Origin: Kocuria rosea | GTDB taxonomy: Bacteria > Actinomycetota > Actinomycetes > Actinomycetales > Micrococcaceae | NCBI RefSeq assembly: GCF_006094695.1 | Contig: NZ_CP035103.1 | Coordinates: 62,001-126,000 of the forward strand | Direction: 5' to 3' | Length of the DNA: 64,000 nt | Shown: positions 1 through 8,098 of the stretch, piece after piece | How positions within the stretch are numbered: the stretch's first letter is position 1 | Layout: the number at the start of each line of letters is the position of its first letter | Notes under the pieces: generated by a model | Seen by the model: the letters and a program-made list of their open reading frames with translations, nothing else | What the model was told of the DNA's origin: nothing | Databases searched by the model: none | Made by a program: the position numbers and the translations under genes

Positions 1-1
1 C

Positions 2-367
2 TCCCTGACCTTCGACTCGGCCCACGACATCCCCGTGCACCCGGTGGCCACCGTGCGCCCGGACGGCACCCAGGGCGTGGCCGGCACCGGGGACGGGCCC
101 GTCCCCGACGGGTGGACGCTGCGGGTCGACGACGACGGCGCCCCCCGCGGCTGGGTGCGGCCCGGCGCGGAGGACGACCCCGTGGTCGGCGGCACCCTGC
201 ACCGGCCCGGCAGCTCCCTGCGCAGCGCCCTGGACGCGGCCCTGTCCTCGCCGTCGGGCCTCGCCGTGGTCGTCGACGACGACGGCCGGGCGGTCGGGAT
301 CATGCAGCCGGGGGAGATCATCGCGGCCATCGAGGACGCGCGGCTCGGCGGGCGGACGCCCCGATGA
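2..367 (+). CDS. Osmoprotectant ABC transporter ATPase, C-terminal end (5' partial)
   Basis: The frame is open from the left edge, so only the last 121 residues are present. No Walker motifs are visible; the segment is the tail of the ATPase, containing a CBS-like unit near its end (VVVDDDGRAVGIMQPGEII). CBS domains are characteristic of the ProV/OpuA/OpuCA ATPases of glycine betaine, carnitine and choline importers, where they sense ionic strength. The identification rests mainly on the next three genes, which are two permeases and an OpuC-type binding protein. Its stop overlaps the start of the first permease (ATGA), so translation is probably coupled. It works on the cytoplasmic face of the membrane. 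Confidence 0.8.
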   Translation, partial: SLTFDSAHDIPVHPVATVRPDGTQGVAGTGDGPVPDGWTLRVDDDGAPRGWVRPGAEDDPVVGGTLHRPGSSLRSALDAALSSPSGLAVVVDDDGRAVGIMQPGEIIAAIEDARLGGRTPR

Positions 368-1038
368 ACTGGACGAGCCGGAACTGGCCCTACGTCCTGG
401 AGCTCACGGGCACGCACCTCGTCCAGTCGGTGCTGCCCCTGCTGCTCGGCGCCCTCGTCGCCGTCCCGGTGGCGCGGCTCGCCGCCCGCAACCGCACGCT
501 GCGCCCGGTGCTCGTCACGGGCTCCTCCCTGCTCTACACCATCCCCTCCCTGACCCTGTTCGTGGTGCTGCCCCTGCTCCTCGGCACGCAGATCACCTCG
601 GTGGTGAACGTGGTCGTGGCGCTGACCGTCTACGTCGTGGCCATCCTGGTGCGCTCCTCCGTGGACGCCTTCGAGTCCGTGGACCGCGACATCCTGCAGG
701 CCTCCACCGCGATGGGCTACCGCCCGCTGCGGCGCTTCTTCGCGGTCGAGCTGCCGCTCGCGGTGCCCGTGCTGGTCGCCGGGCTGCGGGTCGCCTCCGT
801 CAGCAACATCTCCATGGTCAGCGTGGGCGCCGTGATCGGCGTGCAGTCCCTCGGCACCCTGTTCACCGACGGGCTGCGCCGGTCCATCCTCGAGGAGATC
901 GCGGTGGGCATCGTCCTGACCGTGGTCCTGGCGGTGCTCATGGACCTCGTGCTGCGGGGGGCCGGCCGCGCCCTGACGCGCTGGCAGCGGGCGGGCACGG
1001 CCCCGGTCCCGCGCGTGCGCAGAGGAGCGGTCGCGTGA
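364..1038 (+). CDS. Osmoprotectant ABC transporter permease (first, OpuCB-like)
   Basis: 224-residue inner-membrane permease starting at an ATG that overlaps the stop of the ATPase gene. It has about five or six hydrophobic segments and the ATPase-docking loop typical of binding-protein-dependent permeases (AMGYRPLRRFFAVELPLAVP). In the OpuC family two such small permeases form the channel for glycine betaine, carnitine or choline uptake under osmotic stress. The next permease starts 4 bases before this gene ends. The overlaps and shared direction support one operon. The substrate cannot be read from the permease. Confidence 0.9.
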   Translation: MNWTSRNWPYVLELTGTHLVQSVLPLLLGALVAVPVARLAARNRTLRPVLVTGSSLLYTIPSLTLFVVLPLLLGTQITSVVNVVVALTVYVVAILVRSSVDAFESVDRDILQASTAMGYRPLRRFFAVELPLAVPVLVAGLRVASVSNISMVSVGAVIGVQSLGTLFTDGLRRSILEEIAVGIVLTVVLAVLMDLVLRGAGRALTRWQRAGTAPVPRVRRGAVA

Positions 1039-1706
1039 GCCTCGCCGGCGGCGCCCTGGAGTGGCTGACCGATCCCGAGAACTGGTCCGGGCCCGGCGGC
1101 ATCCCCGCCCGGCTGCTGGAGCACCTGACGTACAGCGGCGTGACGATGGCCGTGGCCCTGGCCGTGGCGGTCCCCCTGGGCCTGTGGGTGGGGCACACGG
1201 GGCGCGGCTCCGGCGTCGTCGTCGGCCTGGCCGGGGCGCTGCGCGCCCTGCCCACGCTGGGCCTGCTCACCCTCTTCACCCTGCTGCTCGGGCTCGGACT
1301 GGTGCCGCCGATCATCGCGCTCGTCCTGCTCGCGATCCCCCCGATCCTGTCGGGGGCCTACGCGGGGGTCGCGAACGTGTCCCCGGCCCTCAAGGACGCC
1401 GGGGCGGCGATGGGGATGACCGGGAGCCAGGTGCTGACCCGCGTGGAGGTGCCCAACGCCCTGCCCGTGATCCTGGGCGGGGTCCGCAACGCCGCCCTGC
1501 AGGTCGTGGCGACCGTGACCGTGGTCGCCTACATCAACCTCGGCGGCCTCGGCCGCTACCTCATCGACGGCCTCGCCGTGCGCGACTACGACCGGATGCT
1601 CGGCTCCGTGGTGCTCGTGGCGGTCCTCGCGCTCGTCGTGGACGCCGTCCTGGCCCTGGCCCAGCGGCTGTCCACCTCGCCGGGGCTGCGCCTCGCCGCT
1701 CCCTGA
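1035..1706 (+). CDS. Osmoprotectant ABC transporter permease (second, OpuCD-like)
   Basis: 223-residue permease with a GTG start inside the previous stop (GTGA overlap). It has several membrane segments and the conserved coupling loop (AMGMTGSQVLTRVEVPNALP). With the first permease it should form the heterodimeric transmembrane part of an OpuC-type importer. A 74-base gap separates it from the binding protein gene, which has its own ribosome binding site. The pairing of two similar but distinct permeases with an OpuAC-type binding protein fits quaternary-ammonium osmoprotectant importers better than amino-acid or metal importers. Confidence 0.9.
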   Translation: MSLAGGALEWLTDPENWSGPGGIPARLLEHLTYSGVTMAVALAVAVPLGLWVGHTGRGSGVVVGLAGALRALPTLGLLTLFTLLLGLGLVPPIIALVLLAIPPILSGAYAGVANVSPALKDAGAAMGMTGSQVLTRVEVPNALPVILGGVRNAALQVVATVTVVAYINLGGLGRYLIDGLAVRDYDRMLGSVVLVAVLALVVDAVLALAQRLSTSPGLRLAAP

Positions 1707-1780
1707 CCCACCGCTGCCCCTGACCCCCGTCCTCCCGAGCCCCACCGTCCTCCGTGCCACCGACCGACAGGAGAACCACC

Positions 1781-2716
1781 ATGACCACCGCTCCCGCGCT
1801 CCGCCGCCGCGCCGCCGCGCCCGCCCTGGGCGCCGCCCTGCTGCTGGGCCTGACCGCCTGCGGCGGCGGCGACCCCCTCGCCGAGGAGGACGGGTCCGCG
1901 ACCACGTCCTCGGAGACCGTGACCGTGGGCTCCGCCGACTTCCCGGAGAGCCAGATCGTGGCCGAGCTCTACGCCGGGGCGCTGAAGTCCGCCGGGGTCG
2001 AGACGGAGACGTCCCTGGGCATCGGCGCCCGCGAGGCCTACGTGGGGGCCGTGCAGGACGGGTCCGTGGACGTGGTCCCGGACTACTCCGGCAACCTGCT
2101 GCTCTTCGCGGACCCCGAGGCCACGGCGAGCTCGGCCGACGAGATCATGGCGGCCCTGCCGGACGCGCTGCCCGAGGGCCTGACCGTGCTCGAGGCCTCC
2201 GAGGCGGAGAACAAGGACGCCATGGTGGTCACCTCCGGGACCGCGGAGCAGTACGGGCTCACGAGCATCGCGGACCTGGCGGAGGTGTGCGGGGAGCTCG
2301 TGATCGCGGGTCCGCCCGAGTTCGCCGAGCGCGCCTACGGCCTCGACGGCCTGGAGCAGAAGTACGGCTGCGTGCCGGAGTCCTTCGAGCCGATCAACGA
2401 CGGCGGCGGCCCGCTCACCGTCCAGGCCCTCCTCGACGGGGACGTGGACGTCGCCGACATCTTCACGACCACCCCGGCGATCGCCGACAACGACCTCGTG
2501 GTGCTGGAGGACCCGGAGAACAACTTCATCGCCCAGCAGGTCCTGCCGCTGGCCGCGGCGGACCGGCTGCCCCAGGAGGCGGTGGACGCGCTGAACGAGC
2601 TCTCCGGCAAGCTCACCACGGAGGCCCTCATCGATCTGAACCGCCAGGTCAGCGGCGAGGACCAGGTCAGCCCGGCCGACGCCGCGCAGGAGTGGCTGTC
2701 CGCCAACGGGTACTGA
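1781..2716 (+). CDS. Osmoprotectant ABC transporter substrate-binding lipoprotein
   Basis: 311 residues from ATG 1781, preceded by CAGGAG at good spacing; an upstream in-frame GTG at 1754 has no such site. A signal peptide ends in a lipobox (LTAC, Cys about residue 25), so the protein is a membrane-anchored lipoprotein. The mature part begins with the OpuAC-type pattern VTVGSADFPESQIVAELY and contains VPDYSGNLL, both typical of glycine-betaine/choline-binding proteins. It delivers the ligand to the two permeases upstream. It is the last gene of the operon, followed by a strong hairpin. Exact ligand unknown. Confidence 0.92.
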   Translation: MTTAPALRRRAAAPALGAALLLGLTACGGGDPLAEEDGSATTSSETVTVGSADFPESQIVAELYAGALKSAGVETETSLGIGAREAYVGAVQDGSVDVVPDYSGNLLLFADPEATASSADEIMAALPDALPEGLTVLEASEAENKDAMVVTSGTAEQYGLTSIADLAEVCGELVIAGPPEFAERAYGLDGLEQKYGCVPESFEPINDGGGPLTVQALLDGDVDVADIFTTTPAIADNDLVVLEDPENNFIAQQVLPLAAADRLPQEAVDALNELSGKLTTEALIDLNRQVSGEDQVSPADAAQEWLSANGY

Positions 2717-2740
2717 GCCCGCGCACGGCACCGGAACGGG

Positions 2741-2777
2741 CGCCGCGTCCCGGGGTCCGCGATCCCGGGGCGCGGCG
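2741..2777 (+). terminator. Hairpin terminator after the osmoprotectant operon
   Basis: Arms 2741-2754 and 2764-2777 pair over 14 positions with one T-G wobble, around a 9-base loop, starting 24 bases after the binding protein stop. There is no clear T-run, as is common in very GC-rich actinobacteria. Confidence 0.6.
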
Positions 2778-2792
2778 TCCGCCCTGCACAGG

Positions 2793-2911
2793 GTTCTCCA
2801 CACGCACGGCGTCGTCTCCAGGGGTCCTCCGCGCCCGCCGGGGCGCTCCCGGAGGGAGCCGGCGGGCCTTTCCCCACAGTGTCCCCAGGACTCGTCCACA
2901 CCTGTGGACAA
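2793..2911. promoter_or_regulatory. Cluster of DnaA-box-like 9-mers (left cluster)
   Basis: In the 386-base gap 2717-3102 there is a perfect actinobacterial DnaA box TTGTCCACA on the minus strand (2903-2911). Opposite it, two bases away, lies TCGTCCACA (2892-2900), making an inverted pair. TTCTCCACA (2793-2801) and TTCCCCACA (2870-2878) are near matches. The rest of the gap holds the operon terminator, a possible -10 (TATGCT, 2975-2980) and the long leader of the amylosucrase gene. A 19-base stretch around the inverted pair recurs in the second cluster at 7.29 kb. No dnaA or dnaN gene is near, so this is not the usual replication origin context. Confidence 0.55.
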
Positions 2912-3102
2912 CTCTGTGCACAGGCATGTGGAGGAAGCCCCGGGTCATCCGCTGAAAAGCTGGGAGCGCATCAGTATGCTGAGGGGCGGACCGCTCCCAC
3001 CCACCGGTGGCAGCTGGTCCTCGACCATCCGAGGGCTCGTCGTCAAGGAGGATCTCGAGTTCGGAGACTGCCCGCCCCGGGGCGGACGACCGAAGGAGCA
3101 GT

Positions 3103-5058
3103 GTGCCGAACACCAGTACGCCCGGTATCCCGGGCCTGTCGCCGGAGAACCAGGCGCGCGTGATCACCGCGTGCGTCCGCCAGCGGGTGCAGGAGGGCCG
3201 CCCGGCGGACCTGCCGGGCACGGGGTGGACGGACTTCGACCGCAGGTTCGACGAGCACTTCCCCCGGCTGACGCTGCTCTTCGCCGAGATCTACGGCCAC
3301 CGCGAGGACTTCCTCGAACAGCTCAGCGAGCTCGGGCTGCAGCTGGCGCGCTCCTGGGCCGAGCGCCCCGACGACCTCAAGGACCTGGACGCCCGGCGCG
3401 AGCAGGACCCCGCGTGGTTCGGCGCGCGGCAGATGCTCGGCGGGGTCTGCTACGTGGACCGGTACGCGGGGAACCTGCGGGGCATCCGGGAGCAGATCCC
3501 CTACTTCCGGGAACTGGGCCTGACCTACCTCCACCTCATGCCCCTGTTCGAGGCGCCGGAGGGCAACTCGGACGGCGGCTACGCGGTGTCCTCGTACCGC
3601 CGCGTGGAGCCGAGGCTGGGGACCATGGAGGAGCTCGCCGAGCTGAGCCGCGAGCTGCGCCGGAACGGGATCAGCCTGGTCCTCGACTTCGTCTTCAACC
3701 ACACCTCCAACGAGCACGAGTGGGCGCGCCGGGCCGCCGCGGGGGAGCGGGAGTACGAGGACTACTACTGGATCTTCCCGGACCGCACGGTCCCGGAGCA
3801 GTTCGAGCGCACCACGCGGGAGATCTTCCCGGACGACCACCCCGGCTCCTTCACGCGGATCGGCGCCGGCGAGGAGGACCCCCGGTGGGTGTGGAGCACC
3901 TTCTACTCCTTCCAGTGGGACCTCAACTACACCAATCCCGCCGTCTTCCGGGCGATGGCCGCGGAGCTGCTGTTCCTGGCCGCCCAGGGCGTCGAGGTGC
4001 TGCGCATGGACGCCGTCGCGTTCATCTGGAAGCAGCTGGGCACCGCCTGCGAGTCGCTGCCCCAGGCCCACGTGCTGCTGCGCGCGTACAACGCGCTGTG
4101 CCGGATCGCCGCGCCGGCCGTGCTGTTCAAGTCCGAGGCGATCGTCCACCCGGACGAGGTCGCCCGGTACATCGAGCCCGGACAGTGCCAGCTGTCCTAC
4201 AACCCGCTCCAGATGGCCCTGACCTGGGAGGCGATGGCCACCCGGGAGCCGAAGCTGCTCGCGCAGGCCCTCGAGGAGCGCCACGCCCTCCCGCCCGGCA
4301 CGGCGTGGGTGGACTACGTGCGCGGCCACGACGACATCGGCTGGACGTTCTCGGACGAGGACGCCGCCCGGCTGGGCGTGCAGGGCCACGACCACCGCCG
4401 CTTCCTCAACGCCTTCTACACCGGGCGCCACCCCGGCAGCTTCGCGGACGGCGTCCCGTTCCAGGAGAACCCCCGCACGGGGGACTGCCGCGTGTGCGGG
4501 ACCACGGCGTCCCTGCTGGGCCTCGCCGAGGACCCGGCGTCCGCGGTGGACCGGGTCCTGCTCGCGCACTCCGTGGCGATGAGCACCGGCGGCATCCCCC
4601 TGCTGTACCTGGGCGACGAGGTCGGCCAGCTCAACGACCCCGCCTGGAACGAGGACCCAGCCCACGCCGGCGACGCCCGGTGGGTGCACCGGCCGCCGCG
4701 GCCCGTCCAGGACTACGAGCGCCGCCACGAGCTGTTCTCCGTGCAGGGCCGGATCTTCGGGGGCATCCGGAGGATGGTCGAGCTGCGCCGGAACTCCCCG
4801 GAGTTCGACGGCAACACGCTCCTCCCGTTCGACGCGCGCAACCCCCACGTGCTGGGCTACCAGCGCCCGGGCGGCAACACGGTGGTGCTGTGCCTGGCGA
4901 ACTTCTCCGACTGGTCCCAGTTCGTCACGGGGGAGACCCTCTCGGGGTTCCTGCCCCAGGCCGTCGAGCTGCACGGCAACACCGAGCTCGACCTGCGCCA
5001 CGGTCTGCTGCTCGACGCCCACGGGTTCCTCTGGATCCGCGTGCTCCCGAAGCGCTGA
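3103..5058 (+). CDS. Amylosucrase (GH13 subfamily 4)
   Basis: 651 residues from GTG 3103, chosen because AAGGAG lies 5 bases upstream; family members are about 630-650 residues. Amylosucrase transfers glucose from sucrose onto an alpha-1,4-glucan and releases fructose. The GH13 motifs are all present: DFVFNHTSNEH, the nucleophile in LRMDAVAFIWKQ (Asp303), the acid/base Glu345 in FKSEAIVHPDEV, and HDDIGW (Asp410). The surrounding words (ESLPQAH, YNPLQMALTWEA) match amylosucrase rather than trehalose synthase or alpha-amylase. No signal peptide is visible, so it is probably cytoplasmic, as in Neisseria strains with the intracellular form. Sucrose hydrolase is a close alternative. No sucrose transporter is adjacent. 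Confidence 0.88.
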   Translation: MPNTSTPGIPGLSPENQARVITACVRQRVQEGRPADLPGTGWTDFDRRFDEHFPRLTLLFAEIYGHREDFLEQLSELGLQLARSWAERPDDLKDLDARREQDPAWFGARQMLGGVCYVDRYAGNLRGIREQIPYFRELGLTYLHLMPLFEAPEGNSDGGYAVSSYRRVEPRLGTMEELAELSRELRRNGISLVLDFVFNHTSNEHEWARRAAAGEREYEDYYWIFPDRTVPEQFERTTREIFPDDHPGSFTRIGAGEEDPRWVWSTFYSFQWDLNYTNPAVFRAMAAELLFLAAQGVEVLRMDAVAFIWKQLGTACESLPQAHVLLRAYNALCRIAAPAVLFKSEAIVHPDEVARYIEPGQCQLSYNPLQMALTWEAMATREPKLLAQALEERHALPPGTAWVDYVRGHDDIGWTFSDEDAARLGVQGHDHRRFLNAFYTGRHPGSFADGVPFQENPRTGDCRVCGTTASLLGLAEDPASAVDRVLLAHSVAMSTGGIPLLYLGDEVGQLNDPAWNEDPAHAGDARWVHRPPRPVQDYERRHELFSVQGRIFGGIRRMVELRRNSPEFDGNTLLPFDARNPHVLGYQRPGGNTVVLCLANFSDWSQFVTGETLSGFLPQAVELHGNTELDLRHGLLLDAHGFLWIRVLPKR

Positions 5059-5061
5059 CCC

Positions 5062-5379
5062 GTGGGTGCGTGGACGGTGCTGGTGCTCTCGGGCGTCCTC
5101 GAGGCGGTGTGGGCGTCCGCGCTCGCGGCCTCGGACGGGCTCCGCCGTCCCGTGCCGGCCGTGGTGTTCGCGGTGACGGCCGCCGTGAGCCTGGCCGGAC
5201 TGTCCTACGCCATGACGGCCCTCCCCACGGGCACGGCGTACGCCGTCTGGGTGGGCATCGGCGCGGCCCTGACCGTGGCCTGGTCCATGCTGACGGGCCG
5301 CGAGTCCGCCACGCCCCTCAGGATCCTGCTGGTGCTCGGCCTCGTCGGCTGTGTGATCGGACTCAAGGTTGTCGGCTGA
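5062..5379 (+). CDS. Small multidrug resistance (SMR) protein, first of a pair
   Basis: 105 residues with four membrane segments, the standard SMR size. It starts at GTG 5062, three bases after the amylosucrase stop. The membrane-embedded glutamate of SMR transporters is in the first helix (SGVLEAVWA), and the family signature PTGTAYAVWVGIGAALTV follows. SMR proteins exchange protons for cations: quaternary ammonium compounds (EmrE type) or guanidinium (Gdx type). The gene overlaps the next SMR gene, suggesting a two-component heterodimer in which the two chains insert in opposite directions. Substrate unknown. Confidence 0.9.
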   Translation: MGAWTVLVLSGVLEAVWASALAASDGLRRPVPAVVFAVTAAVSLAGLSYAMTALPTGTAYAVWVGIGAALTVAWSMLTGRESATPLRILLVLGLVGCVIGLKVVG

Positions 5380-5755
5380 GGCCGGCGCGGCGCGGGCCGC
5401 GCGGGACCGGCGCGCCCGTGCCTGGGCGCTGCTGGTGCTCAGCGGGATCCTGGAGGCGGTCTGGGCCACCGCCCTGGGCGCGTCCGAGGGCTTCTCGCGG
5501 CCGGGCCCCGGTCTGCTCTTCGCCGTGACCCTGGTGCTGAGCATGCTCACCCTGGCACGCGCCGCCCGGGTGGTGCCGATGGGCACCGCCTACGCCGTGT
5601 GGACGGGCATCGGCGCCGTGCTCACGGTCGCGTGGGCGGCCGGCACGGGGCAGGAGCAGATCTCGTGGGCGAAGGCCCTCTTCCTGGCGGGGATCGTGGC
5701 GTGCGTCGTGGGCCTGCACGCCGCCGACCGGCCGACCCCGGGGAAGGACCGGTGA
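5369..5755 (+). CDS. Small multidrug resistance (SMR) protein, second of a pair
   Basis: 128 residues from TTG 5369, overlapping the end of the first SMR gene by 11 bases. Four membrane helices follow an Arg-rich N-terminus (ARAARDRRARAW). The essential Glu is in SGILEAVWATA, and PMGTAYAVWTGIGAVLTV is the family signature. Compared with its partner it has extra positive residues before helix 1 and at the C-terminus; such charge differences set opposite topologies in paired SMR systems (EbrAB, YkkCD). The downstream MFS gene overlaps its stop, so all genes from amylosucrase to the MFS gene may form one transcript. Confidence 0.88.
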   Translation: MSAEAGAARAARDRRARAWALLVLSGILEAVWATALGASEGFSRPGPGLLFAVTLVLSMLTLARAARVVPMGTAYAVWTGIGAVLTVAWAAGTGQEQISWAKALFLAGIVACVVGLHAADRPTPGKDR

Positions 5756-6993
5756 CCCGGGACCGCAGGCCGGGCGCGCACCTCATGCTGGTGCTCACCG
5801 CCACGATGGCCGTGGGCCCGCTGCTGACCCACAGCCTCTCGGCGATGAGCCCCCTGGTGATCGCGGACCTGGAGCTCACGGAGGCGCAGTTCGGGCTGCT
5901 CGCCACCACCACCTTCTTCGTCGCGGCCGTCACCGCGGTGCGCACGGGCCGCTGGGCGGACCGGCTGGCCGCCCGCACCCTGCTGGTCGTGATGTTCGGC
6001 GGCGCCGCGCTCGCGATGCTCCTGACCGCCGCCGCGCCGGGCTACGCGGTCCTGCTCGCGGCCATGGTGCTCTCGGGGCTCGGGCAGGTCATGGCCAACC
6101 CCGCGACCAACCGGCTCATCCGCCTGCACGTGCCCGCCGGGCGGCGCGCGAGCTGGCTCGGGATCAAGCAGGCCGGCGTGCAGGCCTCGCAGCTCGTGGC
6201 GGGCCTGACCTTCCCCGCGCTGGGCCTGCTGCTCGGCTGGCGCACCGCGGTCCTGGTGGCCGTGGGCGCGGTGCTGCTCCTGCTCGTGCACGGCTGGTGG
6301 ACGGTCCCGGACAACCACCCCGGCACCCCGGTGGCCCGCCCGTCCCGGACGACGTCCCCGTCCGGGACGACGACGCCGTTCCGGTCCCGGGCGGCGGGCG
6401 CCGCCGCGCGGCCGCCGATGCCCGGTGCCGTCCGGGCGTACGCCGCGGCCGCGGCACTGACCGGGCTGGGGGCGCAGGCCGCCAACGTCTACCTGCCGCT
6501 CTACGCCCACCGGGAGCTGGGCCTCGACGTCGTCGCCGCCGGGGCCACCGTGTCCGTCTCCGCGCTCGTGGGCATCGCCTCCCGGGTGCTGTGGGCGCGC
6601 GTGATGGACCGGCCGGGCGCGGACGGCTTCGTGCTGCTGGCCGGCATGGCCCTGGGGGCGGCCGCGAGCGCCGTGCTGCTGGTCCTGGCGCCCCTGCACC
6701 CCGGCCTCGCGTGGGCGGTGTGGCCGGCGGCCGTCCTGCACGGGGGTGCGGCACTCGCGGTGAGCGTGGTGGTGATGTCCGCGGCGATGCGCGCCGTGCC
6801 CGCCGACCGGGTGGGTGCGTCCACCGGCGTGGTGACCATGGGCCTGTACGCGGGGTTCTGCGCCGGTCCGCTCGTCCTCGGCGGACTGCTCCAGCTCACG
6901 GGGTCCTTCGCGGTGGGCTGGGGCGTGGTGCTCGTCTGCTACCTGGCCTGCGCGGCGCTCGCCGTCCTCGTGCGCTCCCGCGCACACCGCTAG
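5752..6993 (+). CDS. MFS transporter
   Basis: 413 residues from GTG 5752, which overlaps the SMR stop (GTGA) and follows GGGGAAGG. About 12 hydrophobic segments, with a break at residues 190-225 rich in Thr, Ser, Pro and Arg, the usual central loop. The first half contains the loop 2-3 pattern RTGRWADRLAARTL. Composition resembles CynX/NimT-type or drug-efflux MFS proteins, but no substrate-specific motif was recognised. Its overlap with the SMR pair suggests a shared role in export or cation tolerance. A 457-base gap follows. Confidence 0.82.
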   Translation: MTRDRRPGAHLMLVLTATMAVGPLLTHSLSAMSPLVIADLELTEAQFGLLATTTFFVAAVTAVRTGRWADRLAARTLLVVMFGGAALAMLLTAAAPGYAVLLAAMVLSGLGQVMANPATNRLIRLHVPAGRRASWLGIKQAGVQASQLVAGLTFPALGLLLGWRTAVLVAVGAVLLLLVHGWWTVPDNHPGTPVARPSRTTSPSGTTTPFRSRAAGAAARPPMPGAVRAYAAAAALTGLGAQAANVYLPLYAHRELGLDVVAAGATVSVSALVGIASRVLWARVMDRPGADGFVLLAGMALGAAASAVLLVLAPLHPGLAWAVWPAAVLHGGAALAVSVVVMSAAMRAVPADRVGASTGVVTMGLYAGFCAGPLVLGGLLQLTGSFAVGWGVVLVCYLACAALAVLVRSRAHR

Positions 6994-7144
6994 GACGCCG
7001 CCGTCCGGAGTGCTCCCGGCCGCTGCCGCCTCCCGTTCGGCGGGGTCCCCGCCCGCCCGCCGACCGGTGCTGTCCCCCGTTCAGGGGGACCGGCCGACCT
7101 CTGTGCGACGCTCCGTGACGTCCTGGCACGGTCTTCTCAACAGC

Positions 7145-7316
7145 TTCTCCACAGGTGTTGTCCACAGCGTGGATAACTTCCACCGGTGGAATTACGGGAC
7201 TCCCTGTCCCGCCGACCCCGCGCTGACCTGCATCGGCGCCGCCGGCCGGGGATCGGTGGCGCCGGTGCTCGCTCTGTGCACGCGTTCCTCCACACCTGTG
7301 GACAACTTTCTCCACC
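7145..7316. promoter_or_regulatory. Cluster of DnaA-box-like 9-mers (right cluster)
   Basis: The 457-base gap 6994-7450 contains two perfect TTGTCCACA boxes (plus strand 7158-7166; minus strand 7297-7305), a TTATCCACG on the minus strand (7168-7176) and near matches TTCTCCACA (7145-7153) and TTCTCCACC (7308-7316). Three boxes fall within 32 bases at 7145-7176. The stretch TCCACACCTGTGGACAACT is shared with the left cluster. A possible -10 (TAGAGT, 7359-7364) for the SRPBCC gene lies beyond. Nothing else was seen in the gap. Confidence 0.6.
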
Positions 7317-7450
7317 CCCTGTGCACCCGGACGGGCGGGCCCCCCGACGGCCGATCACTAGAGTAGTTGTGTGCACATGCGAATTGCTCCCGTCCGTGCA
7401 CTGCGCGTGCCTGCCCGGGGCGCGGATCCGACCGGGGAGCGGAGGACACG

Positions 7451-7981
7451 ATGCTGAAGGGCGCCACGACGTTCCGGCTGGTGGACACGGCCGTGGTCGC
7501 GGCCGACCCGGCCCTGGTGGAGCGCTTCCTGCTCGACCCCGGCTGCCTGCGCCGCTGGAACCCCATCCCGGAGCGGAACTACCAGGTCAGCACGGCCGTG
7601 CTGCAGCTCGGCACGTCGATCGAGTCCACGGTCCGCGTGGGCCCCCTCCGCTTCTCCTTCGTGAACATCGTCTCCGACCACGTCCCGGGCCGGCGCCTGA
7701 GGATGCGCACCACCAAGGGCGTGGTGGATCTGCTGGTGACCATCACCTGGGAACCGGTGGAGGGGGGCACCCGGATCGAGAAGGCCGTGGACGGGCGGTT
7801 CACGGAGTCCAAGGCCTGGCTGTGGCGCCTGCTCGAACCGGCCGCCCGCCGGAGCGCCCGGAACGCCCTCGAGACGCTCGGGCGGATGATCGAGACGGGG
7901 GACTACGAGTTCACGGTCCCGTCCCAGCTGACCCCCCACCCGCCCCGCTGCCCGCTCGAGAGCCCGCCCGACTTCTTCTGA
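7451..7981 (+). CDS. SRPBCC family protein (START/polyketide-cyclase-like fold)
   Basis: 176 residues from ATG 7451, preceded by GGAGCGGAGGAC; an in-frame TTG at 7367 is less likely. The pattern of alternating strands, with WNPIPERNYQ early and TWEPVEGGTRIEKAVDGRF in the second half, is that of the SRPBCC superfamily, whose members bind hydrophobic ligands in a deep cavity. The C-terminus is long and Pro-rich (LTPHPPRCPLESPPDFF). No catalytic residue can be assigned. It is a single-gene unit with a possible promoter at 7359 and a hairpin just after the stop. Confidence 0.7.
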   Translation: MLKGATTFRLVDTAVVAADPALVERFLLDPGCLRRWNPIPERNYQVSTAVLQLGTSIESTVRVGPLRFSFVNIVSDHVPGRRLRMRTTKGVVDLLVTITWEPVEGGTRIEKAVDGRFTESKAWLWRLLEPAARRSARNALETLGRMIETGDYEFTVPSQLTPHPPRCPLESPPDFF

Positions 7982-8007
7982 GCCCCCGGCGGAGGCTGCC
8001 CGGGGGC
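7982..8007 (+). terminator. Short hairpin after the SRPBCC gene
   Basis: Arms GCCCCCGG (7982-7989) and CCGGGGGC (8000-8007) pair perfectly around a 10-base loop directly after the stop codon. Confidence 0.5.
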
Positions 8008-8098
8008 GCGCCGTACGCTGGTGGCGGAACCTCCTTGACCCCTGCTCGCGCGCGGGACGAGGGTGGAACCACACGACAGCACTCGAAAGGACTCTCCT

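Noticed and set aside
2904..5528. Open frame of about 870 codons overlapping the amylosucrase gene in another frame
   Set aside because: Arg/Pro/Gly-rich shadow translation without domains; the amylosucrase frame has all catalytic motifs and a ribosome binding site.
2793..7316. Chromosomal replication origin
   Set aside because: DnaA-like boxes are present, but there is no dnaA, dnaN, rpmH or recF gene and no clear AT-rich unwinding region.
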